Shown: positions 26,899-35,574 of the stretch, piece after piece
How the letters are laid out: each line of letters starts with the position of its first letter
How positions within the stretch are numbered: position 1 is the first letter of the stretch
Assembly: GCA_041394265.1 (NCBI GenBank)
Contig: JAWKIO010000005.1
Span: forward strand, 186,001 to 250,000
DNA length: 64,000 bases
Source of the DNA: Acidimicrobiales bacterium
GTDB lineage: Bacteria; Actinomycetota; Acidimicrobiia; Acidimicrobiales; SZUA-35
Direction of reading: 5' to 3'
Notes under the pieces: model-generated
What the model saw: the letters and a program-made list of their open reading frames with translations, nothing else
Database searches by the model: none
What the model was told of the DNA's origin: nothing
Program-made: the position numbers and the translations under genes

Positions 26899-28533
26899 TC
26901 AGTGTCGGCGGCGGGTGGCGCTGAGCGCTCGACGCAGCTCGTCGGCATCGAAATCGCCCGACACGACGAACACGTCGTGCGCCGACCAATCGACCGTCGT
27001 CACGCTGGCGGCATCCACCGAGACATCGTGGTCGGCGAACCAGCGACAGATCGCTCCGAGCAGTCCCGGACGGTCAGGAGCGGTGATACTCACGATGGTT
27101 GCTCCGTCGGCCTCGCCAGTGACGATCACCTCCGCCTTTCCCTTGGCGACGAACGACGACGAATCAGACGCCGCAGCGCTTGGCTCTCGTAGTCGGGATC
27201 CGACTCGTTCCCACCGCTCGTCGTCGACACCACCGGCCGTCAGGTCGATGGCATCCGACGACGAGTGCGAGTCGTCGATCATGACCGTGAGCGAGTGCAT
27301 GGCCAGCCTCCGATCGGCCCAGGTCTGGACCGATGCGTCGATCACCGACAGTCCCTCGGCCGCCAGCACGGCGGCGGTGTCGGCCAGCAGACCGCGGCGA
27401 TCCGCCGCCAGCACCGTGAGCCGGTGCGCTGCGCCGTCGTCGACCGGCCGGACCACCACCCGCACCTCGTCGTCGCCCAGCCGAGGGTGGCAGAGCGAAA
27501 GATCGCCGGCCAGCACATCGGCGGGCGCGCTGAGGAGCCAGTGTTGCGACAGACCGTCGAGCAGCTTCGACCTCGTCCGAGCGGGGATGGTGGTGGCATC
27601 GAGCAACGTCTGCAACTCGGCCGTGGTCGCGCCGCTCGATGCCGACCGGTGGCGCTCGCTCTCGACAGCGAGCAGGTTCGACAACACCTGCGCGAACGAG
27701 TCGGGCTCGGTGAGGAGCCAAGAGTGGCCGCCGGTCGCGACATGGCCGTTCGCCCCGAAGGTCTGGCAGAACGTGTCGAAGGCCGAGTACGGGATCACGG
27801 TGTCACGATCGCTCCACAGCACGGTCACACCGAGCTCGGTCGCCGCCAGGCGCTCGAGGTCAGCACGAACATCGGCCCGCTGCGCCAGCCAGGCGGTGCG
27901 AGTCACCGCGACCGGATCACGAAGCAGATTCTCCACCGCATAGGCCGAGTAGCGGCGCACCTGGGCGCCCTCCTCCGACGGCCACACCAGCGCGAGCGCT
28001 GCCGGGAGGCCCCGGCCGCCGACCGGTCGAGCAGTACGGGGGCCGAGCCGGAACCCGAAGGCAGTCGGATCGCCGACCGAATTCACCAGGACGAGGCTCG
28101 ACGCCCACATGGGATGCTCAGCGGCGAGACGAGTCGCGACACCGCCCCCAAAGCTGTGCCCGAGAACGACGAACGGTTCGCGCTCGCCGAGCTCGGTGAG
28201 AAAGCGGGCAACCCAGTTGGCGTGGCCGTCGAGCGAGAGGTCGGCCGATGCCAGGCTCGCCGTCCCGCCGAACCCCGGCAACGACGGGGCAATCACCCGA
28301 CACCCCTTGAGCATCAGCTGCTGGAGCGGACGATGGTACGCCCGATGGTCGAGACCCCAGCCGTGGAGGAAGAGCACGGGTAGCCCACGCCCGCCGGTTG
28401 CGTACGCCACCGGCCGACCGTCGAGTTCGATGACGTGAGCTTGCAGCCGGAGCGCGGCGCTCGGGCTCGAGCGTCGACGACGGTCGGCCCGGTAGCGGCG
28501 TCCAGTTCGAGGGAGGAGCAGGGGAACGACCAC
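26899..28533 (-). CDS. Alpha/beta hydrolase fused to a GlnD-like double-ACT C-terminal region
   Basis: About 544 residues. Residues about 30-290 are an alpha/beta hydrolase: oxyanion region LFLHGWG, nucleophile Ser127 in GHSFGGG, acid Asp242 or 244 in LWSDRDTVIP and His270 in GGHSWLL. From about 310 the sequence changes to the style of the last third of PII uridylyltransferase (GlnD): RTRSKLLDGLSQHWLL, AGDLSLCHPRLGDDEVRV, then ACT 1 (about 370-420, HRLTVLAADRRGLLADTAAVLA) and ACT 2 (about 478-530, SITAPDRPGLLGAICRWFAD). ACT domains usually bind amino acids or small effectors, so hydrolase activity may be allosterically controlled. GTG 28533 is a tentative start 73 bp behind phaZ. Substrate unknown; the operon suggests a hydroxyacyl or PHA-related ester. 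Confidence 0.8.
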   Translation of the reverse strand: MVVPLLLPRTGRRYRADRRRRSSPSAALRLQAHVIELDGRPVAYATGGRGLPVLFLHGWGLDHRAYHRPLQQLMLKGCRVIAPSLPGFGGTASLASADLSLDGHANWVARFLTELGEREPFVVLGHSFGGGVATRLAAEHPMWASSLVLVNSVGDPTAFGFRLGPRTARPVGGRGLPAALALVWPSEEGAQVRRYSAYAVENLLRDPVAVTRTAWLAQRADVRADLERLAATELGVTVLWSDRDTVIPYSAFDTFCQTFGANGHVATGGHSWLLTEPDSFAQVLSNLLAVESERHRSASSGATTAELQTLLDATTIPARTRSKLLDGLSQHWLLSAPADVLAGDLSLCHPRLGDDEVRVVVRPVDDGAAHRLTVLAADRRGLLADTAAVLAAEGLSVIDASVQTWADRRLAMHSLTVMIDDSHSSSDAIDLTAGGVDDERWERVGSRLREPSAAASDSSSFVAKGKAEVIVTGEADGATIVSITAPDRPGLLGAICRWFADHDVSVDAASVTTVDWSAHDVFVVSGDFDADELRRALSATRRRH

Positions 28534-28606
28534 GCACGCGACGGTAGGAGTCGCTCGTGTCTCGCTCGCTCCGCCGGTGTGAACGCTGCGAGAAACTTGC
28601 GCCGGT

Positions 28607-29470
28607 TCAGCTTCGAGATCGGAGTTGGCGACGGGCCTTCGACGCTCCGGTGTCGAGGAAGTCGACGATGACGTCGGCCATCTCGGCGCTCCGGGTGAAG
28701 AGGAACAGGTGCCCACCGCCCTCGACCACGTGCAGGCGAGCATCGGGAATTCGATGCGCAAGCAGGCGAGCGTTGGTGAGGCGAACGATCGGGTCGTCGT
28801 CGCCTGCGAGGACCAGCGTCCGCTGGGGCAGCTTGTGAAGCCACGGCAAGCTCGTCCAGCGTTGGATCGCACTGAGCTGGTAGAGGTAGCCGAGCTGACT
28901 TGGAGGCCGAGCCGCCCGCTGCTTGGCATGCTCGTCGAGCAGGTCGGGGCGCTGGCGGATGGCTCCGCCGTACAGGGTGGGTGCGATCCGCTTGAGATAC
29001 TCCGGTGAGTAGTAGCGGGCCGGCGACATCAGCGTGGCGACGGCCGCCGGCCGCCCCGGGATGCTCGTGACGCCCGGCATGGTGGCTACCAGGATCAGCC
29101 GGTGGACGACCTCCGGGTGACGCCGAGCGAGTTCCTGAGCGAGCGCGCCGCCCCAGCTCAGGCCAAGGACGTCGACCCGATCATGACCGAGTTCGTCGAC
29201 CAACCCCGCCACTGTGGCGGCAACACTGCGCATCGAGAACGGCATGAGCGGTCCGGGACTTCCGCCGACGCCAGGCGCGTCGAACGCGATCGTCTCTCGA
29301 TCTCGCAGGTGCTGCCGGAGGGGGTCGAAGAGGTCGCCGGTGGCGCCGATGCCGTTGATGAGCAGCAGCGGGCGGCCGGCGCCACGTTGCTCGACGGTGA
29401 CCCGAAGGCGCTGGAGTCCGACCGACACGGTGGTCGACTTCGTACGAATGGCGGCGTCAGCAGCGAGCAC
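28607..29470 (-). CDS. phaZ: Intracellular PHA depolymerase (PhaZ-like alpha/beta hydrolase)
   Basis: 287-residue alpha/beta hydrolase. The segments LLLINGIGATGDLFDPL, FDAPGVGGSPGPL, VLGLSWGGALAQELA (Ser105 nucleophile), SPARYYSPEYLKRIAPTLYGGA, TSLPWLHKL, LVLAGDDDPIVRLTNARLL and GGGHLFLF closely follow intracellular medium-chain-length PHA depolymerases of pseudomonads. It probably releases 3-hydroxy acids from storage granules. It lies 116 bp behind the PHA synthase gene on the same strand, the classical phaC-phaZ order. A related carboxylic-ester hydrolase cannot be excluded. Confidence 0.85.
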   Translation of the reverse strand: MLAADAAIRTKSTTVSVGLQRLRVTVEQRGAGRPLLLINGIGATGDLFDPLRQHLRDRETIAFDAPGVGGSPGPLMPFSMRSVAATVAGLVDELGHDRVDVLGLSWGGALAQELARRHPEVVHRLILVATMPGVTSIPGRPAAVATLMSPARYYSPEYLKRIAPTLYGGAIRQRPDLLDEHAKQRAARPPSQLGYLYQLSAIQRWTSLPWLHKLPQRTLVLAGDDDPIVRLTNARLLAHRIPDARLHVVEGGGHLFLFTRSAEMADVIVDFLDTGASKARRQLRSRS

Positions 29471-29586
29471 GGGCGTCAGTCAATCACTCGGACGGTGAGA
29501 AGCAACGGGCAACTCCACCCGAGCGCTTCGGCGTGCCGGTGCTCGCAGGTGCACGACCACGACGTGGTCATCTCGGCCGCTCGCGC

Positions 29587-31368
29587 TCAGCGGAGCACGT
29601 AGGCGCCGGGGGCCGGCATCAACGGCTCGTGCTGTTCGCTGCCGGCCTCGGTGGGAGCATTGATCTTGCGGCCACCGTGCGGCGCCAGCCACTTGGCCCA
29701 GTGGTCCCACCAACTGCCCTGGTGCTCGGTGGCGGCGGCCCGCCACGCTTCGGCCGACTCGGCCGATCCAGGGTTGACCTCGTACTTCCCCTTGGGATTG
29801 CCCGCCGGATTGACCAGCGCCTGGATGTGTCCCTGTGAACTCAGGACGAACTCGGAGTCGCCGCCGAGCAGGTTCACCGTCTCGTAGCACGCCTCCCACG
29901 GCGTGATGTGATCGGTCACCGCTCCCACCACGAAGTTCGGGCAGTCGATTGCCCCCAGGTCGATCAAGGTGTCGAGCACCTCGACGGCACCAGGCACGGT
30001 CATCGCGTTGTCGCTGGCCATGGTCATGAAGTCGGCGTGGAGCCCGGCCGGGAGGTTGGTGGTGTCGCCGTTCCACGCCAGGACGTCGAACGCGGGCGGA
30101 TTCTTGCCCATGAGGTAGTTGTTGACGACGTAGTTCCAGACGAGGTCGTTCGGCCGGAGCCAGGCAAAGATGCGGCTGAGGTCCTCTCCCTTGAGGATTC
30201 CCTGGCGCTGGCTGCGGCGGGTCGCTGCTTCGATCACCGGCTGGGAGATCATGGTGCCCACGGTGGATGGAACGGACCAGTCGAGGATCGTCACGAGGTA
30301 GCTCGCCGAGTGCACCCGGTCGTCCCCGACGGCGGCGAGATGCCCGAGCAGGCCGGTCATGGTGATCCCGCCGGCGCAGACCCCGAGCATGTTGAGGTCG
30401 TCGACGCCGGTGATCTCGAGGGTGGCGTCGATTGCCTCCAGGATGGCGGCGGCGTAGGTGTCGAGGTTCCAGTCACGGTGCTCGGGACCGGGGTTGCGCC
30501 AGCTGATCGCAAACACCTGGTGGCCTTTGCCGACGAGATGCTCGAACAGGCTGCGGCCGGGCGCCAGGTCGAGCACGTAGTACTTGTTGATCTGGGGCGG
30601 CACCACGAGCATCGGGCGTTCGTAGACCTTGGCCGTCGTCGGTGTGTACTGGATCAATTCCAGGACCTCGTTGCGGAAGACCACCGCCCCCGGCGTGGCC
30701 GCCACCGAGTCGCCCGGTGTGAACGGGCGGCTGTCGACCATCGACGGCATCCCGCCATTCGCCTTCAGATCGTGCATCGCGTGCCGGGCACCGTCGGCCA
30801 GGCTGCGACCCTTGGTGCGGCGCGCTTCCTTCAGCGCCGCCGGGTTGCCGAGCAGGGTGTTGGTCGGCGCGAGCGCGTCGGTTGCGAAGTTGGCCAGGAA
30901 CTCGCTGCGCAGGCGGGACTTCGGATCCATCTCGAGATCGGCGACCAGGCCGTGGATTGCCTCGTCGAGCGCCAGGTAGGACTGGCCGAGACGCTTGTAG
31001 ACCGGGTTCGACGACCAGGCCTCGTCGGCAAAGCGACGGTCCTTGGCGTCAGGGGCGACGTTCGAACGCCCCGCCAGGATGCGGGCCTGCTCGACGCCGA
31101 GCTTGGCCATTCGCTTGGCGAGCACCTGCGGCTGCTTCACCGCCGTCTCGACGAACCGACCGGCGGCAGCCGCCGCCTGATCGGCACCGAGACCGGCCGG
31201 AATGGTGCTGGTGACCGCATCGATCGTTGCGCTGATCAGTTCGCTGTCGGTCTGCGCTGCGTTGTCGGACTGCGCGGTGCTGTCGGACTGCGCTGCGCTG
31301 TCGGACTGCGCGGTGCTGTCGGACTGCGCCGTCGTGCCGTTCGATCCTGCCGTTGCGGTGTCACTCAT
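29587..31368 (-). CDS. phaC: Polyhydroxyalkanoate synthase (PhaC)
   Basis: 593-residue PHA synthase. Catalytic Cys331 lies in the lipase-like box GVCAGG, with Asp in GAVTDHITPW and His in SSQGHIQALVNP. The conserved SWRNPGPEHRDWNLDTY and WNGDTTNLPAGLHADF segments are present. Length and the absence of a PhaE/PhaR gene beside it favour a class II or class I single-subunit enzyme. It polymerises (R)-3-hydroxyacyl-CoA on granules. The N-terminus (about 12-42) is an extra low-complexity tract of six-residue AQSDS(T/A) repeats encoded by an 18-bp tandem repeat. First gene of an operon with phaZ; divergent from a TetR gene across an AT-rich promoter region. Confidence 0.94.
   Translation of the reverse strand: MSDTATAGSNGTTAQSDSTAQSDSAAQSDSTAQSDNAAQTDSELISATIDAVTSTIPAGLGADQAAAAAGRFVETAVKQPQVLAKRMAKLGVEQARILAGRSNVAPDAKDRRFADEAWSSNPVYKRLGQSYLALDEAIHGLVADLEMDPKSRLRSEFLANFATDALAPTNTLLGNPAALKEARRTKGRSLADGARHAMHDLKANGGMPSMVDSRPFTPGDSVAATPGAVVFRNEVLELIQYTPTTAKVYERPMLVVPPQINKYYVLDLAPGRSLFEHLVGKGHQVFAISWRNPGPEHRDWNLDTYAAAILEAIDATLEITGVDDLNMLGVCAGGITMTGLLGHLAAVGDDRVHSASYLVTILDWSVPSTVGTMISQPVIEAATRRSQRQGILKGEDLSRIFAWLRPNDLVWNYVVNNYLMGKNPPAFDVLAWNGDTTNLPAGLHADFMTMASDNAMTVPGAVEVLDTLIDLGAIDCPNFVVGAVTDHITPWEACYETVNLLGGDSEFVLSSQGHIQALVNPAGNPKGKYEVNPGSAESAEAWRAAATEHQGSWWDHWAKWLAPHGGRKINAPTEAGSEQHEPLMPAPGAYVLR
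31245..31335. repeat. 18-bp tandem repeat in the 5' part of phaC
   Basis: About five in-frame copies of an 18-nt unit (core CTGTCGGACTGCGC on the plus strand) encode AQSDS(T/A) hexapeptides near the synthase N-terminus. The copies are nearly identical, so the array probably varies by slippage. Confidence 0.8.
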
Positions 31369-31397
31369 GCTCGATGCCCCTCATGGTCGATCCCTCG

Positions 31398-31445
31398 AAT
31401 ATTGGATGACTCAAACATTTTTGCACTCTGAAGTCAATATTGGAT
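31398..31445. promoter_or_regulatory. AT-rich divergent promoter with direct repeat AATATTGGAT
   Basis: Two exact copies of AATATTGGAT (31398-31407 and 31436-31445) 38 bp apart, in the most AT-rich stretch of the region, between phaC (minus) and the TetR gene (plus). The second copy includes the 8-bp palindrome CAATATTG. These are good candidates for operator half-sites of the adjacent TetR and for the phaC promoter. Confidence 0.45.
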
Positions 31446-31481
31446 TGGACATTTATTTTTGTCGGCAGTACAACAGTGGAC

Positions 31482-32114
31482 GTGAGCATCGACCTCGACA
31501 CCGTCGGCTACCCCCGCAAACGCCGTCAGACCCGCCGCCGCCTCCTCAACGCCGGCATGGCCGTGCTGGCCGAGCGCGGGCCCGGCCACATGACGGCCGC
31601 TCAGGTCGCAAAGGAGGCGGGCGTGGCGATCGGCACCTTCTACAACCACTTCCCCACCATCGACGACATCATCGAGGCGATCGCAAACGACCTCGGCCGA
31701 GGCGTGGAGATCAGCAGCGACACTCTCAACGAGATCGAGCACGACCCCGCCCGCCGCGTCGCCATCGGCGTCATCCAACTGCTGCACATGGCCGAGGATG
31801 CGCCGGCGGCCGCAGCTGCCTTCGGCAGTCTGGCGGCGACACTGCCGGGGTTCCGTGGCCGCATCCGTGGCGTGATCAATCAGGCGATCGCCGAGGGCGT
31901 TGCGGCCGGGCGCTTCGACATCACGCCGGGCGAGTCGGCCACCAACGCCGTCCTCGGGACCTCGCTCCAGTCGATCCGCTCCCGGTTGTTGGGCGAGACC
32001 AGCGCCGCCGACGCGCCCGACGTGGTGCGACTCGTCCTGCGAGTGCTCGGCACCTCCGCCAACGACATCGACACGATCGTCGACCAGTCGCTCGCCGCAA
32101 CCATGGCGGCCTGA
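31482..32114 (+). CDS. TetR-family regulator, likely of the PHA operon
   Basis: About 210-residue TetR protein. The N-terminal HTH is typical: KRRQTRRRLLNAGMAVLAERGPGHMTAAQVAKEAGVAIGTFYNHF, followed by a helical ligand domain (about 65-205). A TetR regulator (PhaD) is a standard partner of class II pha loci, and this gene is divergent from phaC with an AT-rich repeat-containing region between. GTG at 31482 is chosen; a GTG two codons upstream (31476) is equally possible and neither has a Shine-Dalgarno site. The effector is probably an acyl-CoA, by analogy only. Confidence 0.85.
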   Translation: MSIDLDTVGYPRKRRQTRRRLLNAGMAVLAERGPGHMTAAQVAKEAGVAIGTFYNHFPTIDDIIEAIANDLGRGVEISSDTLNEIEHDPARRVAIGVIQLLHMAEDAPAAAAAFGSLAATLPGFRGRIRGVINQAIAEGVAAGRFDITPGESATNAVLGTSLQSIRSRLLGETSAADAPDVVRLVLRVLGTSANDIDTIVDQSLAATMAA

Positions 32115-32123
32115 GGGGCCCGC

Positions 32124-33545
32124 TCAGCCCGCTGGCAGCTCGATGGTGAAGGTCGTCCCGACCCCGGGCGCACTCTCGACGCGCAGCCGACCGTCGTGGG
32201 CGATCACTGCGGCATCGGCTATGGCCAGTCCCAGCCCGCTCCCGCCACGGTTCCGACTCCGCGACACATCGGCCCGGTAGAACCGCTCGGTGATGCGCGA
32301 CGCCACCTCAGGCGTCATGCCGGGACCTTCGTCGCGCACCTGCACGCGCACGATCCCATCCACCCGGCGGGCCGACAGGTGGACCGGATCACTGTGGTCG
32401 GTATGCACCAGCGCATTGCCGACCAGGTTGGCCAACACCTGCCGCAGTAGGTCCTCGTCCCCTCGCACCATCAGCGGTGTGTCCGACACGTCGACATCGA
32501 TCGTGCGATCTGGTTGCGTTGCCTGAGCGTCTCGACCGGCGTCGGCGACAAGGGCCGCAACATCGACGGGCCGAGCGTTCAGCGTCGGGTGCTGGTCGAG
32601 CCGTGCCAGATTGAGCATGTCGCCGATCAGCCTGCTCATGCGGAGGCTCTCCTGTTCGGTGCGACGCATGGCGTCGTCGAGATCATCACGCTCGCCGAGC
32701 CCGCCACTCCGGTAGAGCTCGGCGTACCCCCGGATCGTGGCCACGGGCGTCCGCAGCTCGTGTGAGGCATCGGCAATGAACTGACGAAGCCGTTCCTCGG
32801 CTCGCACGCGCTCGTCGAAGGACTCCTCGATACGACCGAGCATCGTGTTCAGCGCCGCGCCGAGCTGACCAGCCTCGGTGCGCTCGTCGGTGTCGGCCAC
32901 GCGTTCGGACAGATCACCGGCGGCAATAGCGCCGGCCGTGGCGGTCATCCGCTTGATCGGAGCGATGCCGAGCCGCAAGACCCAGAGCGCCACCAGCACG
33001 AGGACGAGGACGACGGCCGCCACCGTTGCGGCGACGACGGCGGTGACCCTGGCGACCGTGGCGTCGACGCCATCGAGCGGGATCGCCGTGATGAAATAGT
33101 CGCCGGATCGGGCCAGTGTGGCCGACACCCGATAGCTGGTCGAGCCCTCGACGGCCGAGACGGTCACCGGCGCCTTGGTTGCATCGGCAGCGACATCGGG
33201 GTCGACCGACGGTGCCGGGAGCTCGACGCCGGTGCTGTTGGGAGCGAAGAACGTCCACAACGTGCCATCGGTGAGGAGTTCGCCGGTGTAGGTATCGCCG
33301 AGACGTTCGTAGGGACGCGGCTGATTCCCACCGGCGTCGGGAGTGTCGTGATGATCGAGGCTGCGGTCGAAGCCCCCGCCGACGTCGTTGCGGTCGGGTG
33401 CCTGCGCGACGGCGAGCCGGGCATCGATCTGATCGATCAGTTGGCTCCGGGTGGCGGACACCACGATCGCTCCAACGACGACCTGCAGCAGGGCCACCAG
33501 GCCGATCCCGGCCAGCAGTCTGGTGCGGAGGTCGAGGTGTCTCAT
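32124..33545 (-). CDS. Membrane sensor histidine kinase (TrcS/PhoR-like)
   Basis: 473-residue kinase. Two membrane helices (about 10-31 and 166-193) enclose an extracytoplasmic sensor loop of about 135 residues, followed by a HAMP domain (about 193-250), HisKA with phosphoacceptor His in ADASHELRTPVATIRGYAEL, and a HATPase domain with N-box LVGNALVHTD and G-boxes DEGPGM and GGSGLGLAI. The sensor loop has no recognised domain. It follows the response regulator gene by 13 bp and ends 9 bp from the convergent TetR gene. Cognate pair with the regulator upstream. Confidence 0.92.
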   Translation of the reverse strand: MRHLDLRTRLLAGIGLVALLQVVVGAIVVSATRSQLIDQIDARLAVAQAPDRNDVGGGFDRSLDHHDTPDAGGNQPRPYERLGDTYTGELLTDGTLWTFFAPNSTGVELPAPSVDPDVAADATKAPVTVSAVEGSTSYRVSATLARSGDYFITAIPLDGVDATVARVTAVVAATVAAVVLVLVLVALWVLRLGIAPIKRMTATAGAIAAGDLSERVADTDERTEAGQLGAALNTMLGRIEESFDERVRAEERLRQFIADASHELRTPVATIRGYAELYRSGGLGERDDLDDAMRRTEQESLRMSRLIGDMLNLARLDQHPTLNARPVDVAALVADAGRDAQATQPDRTIDVDVSDTPLMVRGDEDLLRQVLANLVGNALVHTDHSDPVHLSARRVDGIVRVQVRDEGPGMTPEVASRITERFYRADVSRSRNRGGSGLGLAIADAAVIAHDGRLRVESAPGVGTTFTIELPAG

Positions 33546-33558
33546 CGGGGCGCGCCGC

Positions 33559-34245
33559 TCATGGCTCGATCCGCATCGTGTAACCCACGCCTCGGATCGT
33601 CTGGATCAGCTTGGGCTCGGTCGTGTCGACCTTGCGTCGCAGGTAGCCGACGTAGGTCTCGTCGATGCCCCCGTCGCCATCGAAGTCGTACTCCCAGACA
33701 TGGTCGAGGATCTGCGCCTTCGACAGCACACGACCCTGATTGACCAACAAGTAGCGGAGCAGCTTGTACTCGGTCGGTGAGAGGTGCACGCTCTCCCCCG
33801 CCTTGAGCACGATGTGGGCGTCGTCGTCGAGCGACAGATCGCCCAGCGTCAACACCGTGGTGTCGTCCTTGATCGAGCCGGACCGTCGCAACACCGCGGT
33901 TGCCCGGGCCACGAGCTCTTCGAGGCTGAACGGCTTTTGCAGGTAGTCATCTCCCCCAAGCGTCAACCCACGGACCTTGTCCTCGGTGCCATCCTTGGCG
34001 GTGAGGAAGAGGACAGGGGTGTTGTTGTTCTCAGCTCGCATCCGTCGGCACACCTCGAAGCCATCCAGCTCGGGCATCATCACGTCGAGTACGACGAGGT
34101 CGGGCGCGAGCTCACCGACGCTGGCCAGTGCTTCCCGACCGTTCGACGCAGTGGAGATCTCGAACCCGTGATGGCGGAGCGCCGCACTCAGCATCGAACG
34201 CAGGTTGTCCTCGTCGTCGACGATCAGCAGATGTTCACCAGCCAT
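33559..34245 (-). CDS. OmpR/PhoB-family response regulator (TrcR-like)
   Basis: 228-residue regulator. Receiver (about 5-118): DDEDN acidic pocket, phosphoacceptor Asp in LVVLDVMMPELDG, Thr of FLTAKDGTEDK and Lys of DDYLQKPFSLEE. Winged helix (about 130-226): HLSPTEYKLLRYLLVNQGRVLSKAQILDHVWEYDFDGDGGIDETYVGYLRRKVD, with an Asp/Gly-rich wing loop typical of TrcR/TcrX types. It is transcribed ahead of its kinase. The 261-bp region upstream, shared with the divergent apbE gene, contains a family-A palindrome. Confidence 0.92.
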   Translation of the reverse strand: MAGEHLLIVDDEDNLRSMLSAALRHHGFEISTASNGREALASVGELAPDLVVLDVMMPELDGFEVCRRMRAENNNTPVLFLTAKDGTEDKVRGLTLGGDDYLQKPFSLEELVARATAVLRRSGSIKDDTTVLTLGDLSLDDDAHIVLKAGESVHLSPTEYKLLRYLLVNQGRVLSKAQILDHVWEYDFDGDGGIDETYVGYLRRKVDTTEPKLIQTIRGVGYTMRIEP

Positions 34246-34365
34246 GACGGCCTCCCCGTGGTCCTCGCATGAGGCCTAGTGAATCAGCGTTCCCTGGGAG
34301 TTCGCTGAGAACCAGCCGCGCATCCCCCCAGAATGCACCCACCCCGAGGCGCCCTCAACACCCCC

Positions 34366-34474
34366 GTTCTGTGCGTCATTGTCACCGCCTCCACCCGTTC
34401 TGTGCGCCAAACTTCCCGCAGACGACGCGAATGACGCACAGAACGGGATTGGCGGTGGGTTTGACGCACAGAAC
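34366..34474. repeat. Long imperfect palindrome, two direct + two inverted 13-mers (family A, copy 2)
   Basis: Units GTTCTGTGCGTCA (34366-34378) and GTTCTGTGCGCCA (34397-34409), then inverted TGACGCACAGAAC at 34432-34444 and 34462-34474. Spacing is 31 nt left and 30 nt right. The terminal arms extend as ACACCC...GTTCTG and CAGAAC...GGGTGT. The right arm 34432-34471 is identical over 40 nt to copy 1. This copy lies between two divergent genes (TrcR-like regulator and apbE), so it occupies a promoter region. Confidence 0.85.
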
Positions 34475-34506
34475 GGGCGGGTGTCGGGGTTCTAGACTGC
34501 GGGTCG

Positions 34507-35478
34507 GTGAGCGACGCGACTTCGAACGAGCCGATCGACGCCCGGCCGGCGATCTACCGAGAGAGCGGGCTGCTCGGCACCGTCATCGAACTCCGCGTGG
34601 CGATCGAGGGTGTCGACGACGTCGACGCCGTTGCCGATGCCTGTCATTCGACCGCCATCGCCGAGATCGAGCGACTCCAGCAGGTCTTCAGCGCCTACGA
34701 CCCGGCGAGCGTCTTCTGCCGTTGGCGATCCGGCAACACACCCGCAACGGCACCCGAGTTGGTCGAACTCCTGCACACCACGCTCGACTGGCAGGAGCGG
34801 TCCGGCGGCGGCTTCAACCCGCTCGCCGGGCTGCTCAGCGACCGCTGGAAGCGGGCCGAGGCCGATGGTCGACCACCGGCCGACGATGAACTCCTGGCGA
34901 TCGCCGCATCCATCCGGATGCCGCGGTTCTCGATGCTCGACGGCGAGCCCACGGTCGTCGGTGACTGCTCCGCCATGAACCTGAACGCGATCGCCAAGGG
35001 TTACATCGTCGATCGGGCGATTCAGCGGGTCGCCGAGCAGCTGGCAGGTGCCGAACGATGGTGGGTGTCGGTCAATGCGGGCGGCGATCTGGCCCACCGC
35101 GGCGCAGGCTCGCTGCGGGTCGGGATCGAGAACCCGCATCGCCCCTACGACAACGAACCGCCGCTCACGACGGTCACTCTCGACAACGCGGCACTGGCGA
35201 CGAGCGGACTGGCCCGCCGTGGGTTCCGAGTCGACGGCCACTGGTACGGGCACGTCCTCGACCCGCACACCGGGCATCCGGTCGACGCCATCGCATCGAT
35301 CAGTGTGGTCGGCCCCGACGCTGAGAGCGCCGATGTCGTTGCGACGGCCGCCGGGGTCCTCCCGCCCGACCGGGCCATCGAGTTCATCGAGGCGCTCGAC
35401 TCGGTCGAGGCGATGATCGTCGACTCCACCGGACAGCGATGGCATTCGCATGGATGGCCGGCCCTCGAGGTGTCCTGA
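34507..35478 (+). CDS. apbE: FAD:protein FMN transferase (ApbE family)
   Basis: 323-residue enzyme that attaches FMN covalently to Thr/Ser of exported flavoproteins. Signatures: LLGTVIELR near the start, FNPL and LLSDRW, MNLNAIAKGYIVDRAI, VNAGGDLAHRG and HVLDPHTGHPV (Mg/FAD site). There is no signal peptide or lipobox, so this copy is probably cytoplasmic or lacks a classical export signal. GTG 34507 is used. It is convergent with an operon encoding DUF2271 and PepSY-TM proteins, families that occur together with ApbE in flavin-based extracytoplasmic electron transfer; no FMN-binding target domain is visible in the window. Confidence 0.9.
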   Translation: MSDATSNEPIDARPAIYRESGLLGTVIELRVAIEGVDDVDAVADACHSTAIAEIERLQQVFSAYDPASVFCRWRSGNTPATAPELVELLHTTLDWQERSGGGFNPLAGLLSDRWKRAEADGRPPADDELLAIAASIRMPRFSMLDGEPTVVGDCSAMNLNAIAKGYIVDRAIQRVAEQLAGAERWWVSVNAGGDLAHRGAGSLRVGIENPHRPYDNEPPLTTVTLDNAALATSGLARRGFRVDGHWYGHVLDPHTGHPVDAIASISVVGPDAESADVVATAAGVLPPDRAIEFIEALDSVEAMIVDSTGQRWHSHGWPALEVS

Positions 35479-35509
35479 CGGCACCCCCAGGACTCGGCCG
35501 CCCGATGGT

Positions 35510-35527
35510 CCGCCCGGAGGTGGGCGG
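35510..35527. terminator. Hairpin between convergent apbE and dioxygenase genes
   Basis: CCGCCC (35510-35515)/GGGCGG (35522-35527) with a 6-nt loop, and a second CCGCCC at 35498-35503 that could pair instead. It occupies the 96-bp convergent gap. No T-run is present. Confidence 0.4.
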
Positions 35528-35574
35528 CGGTCACGATCCGGCGGGAGAGGTACCGAATCGTGCCGCGCCGACGG

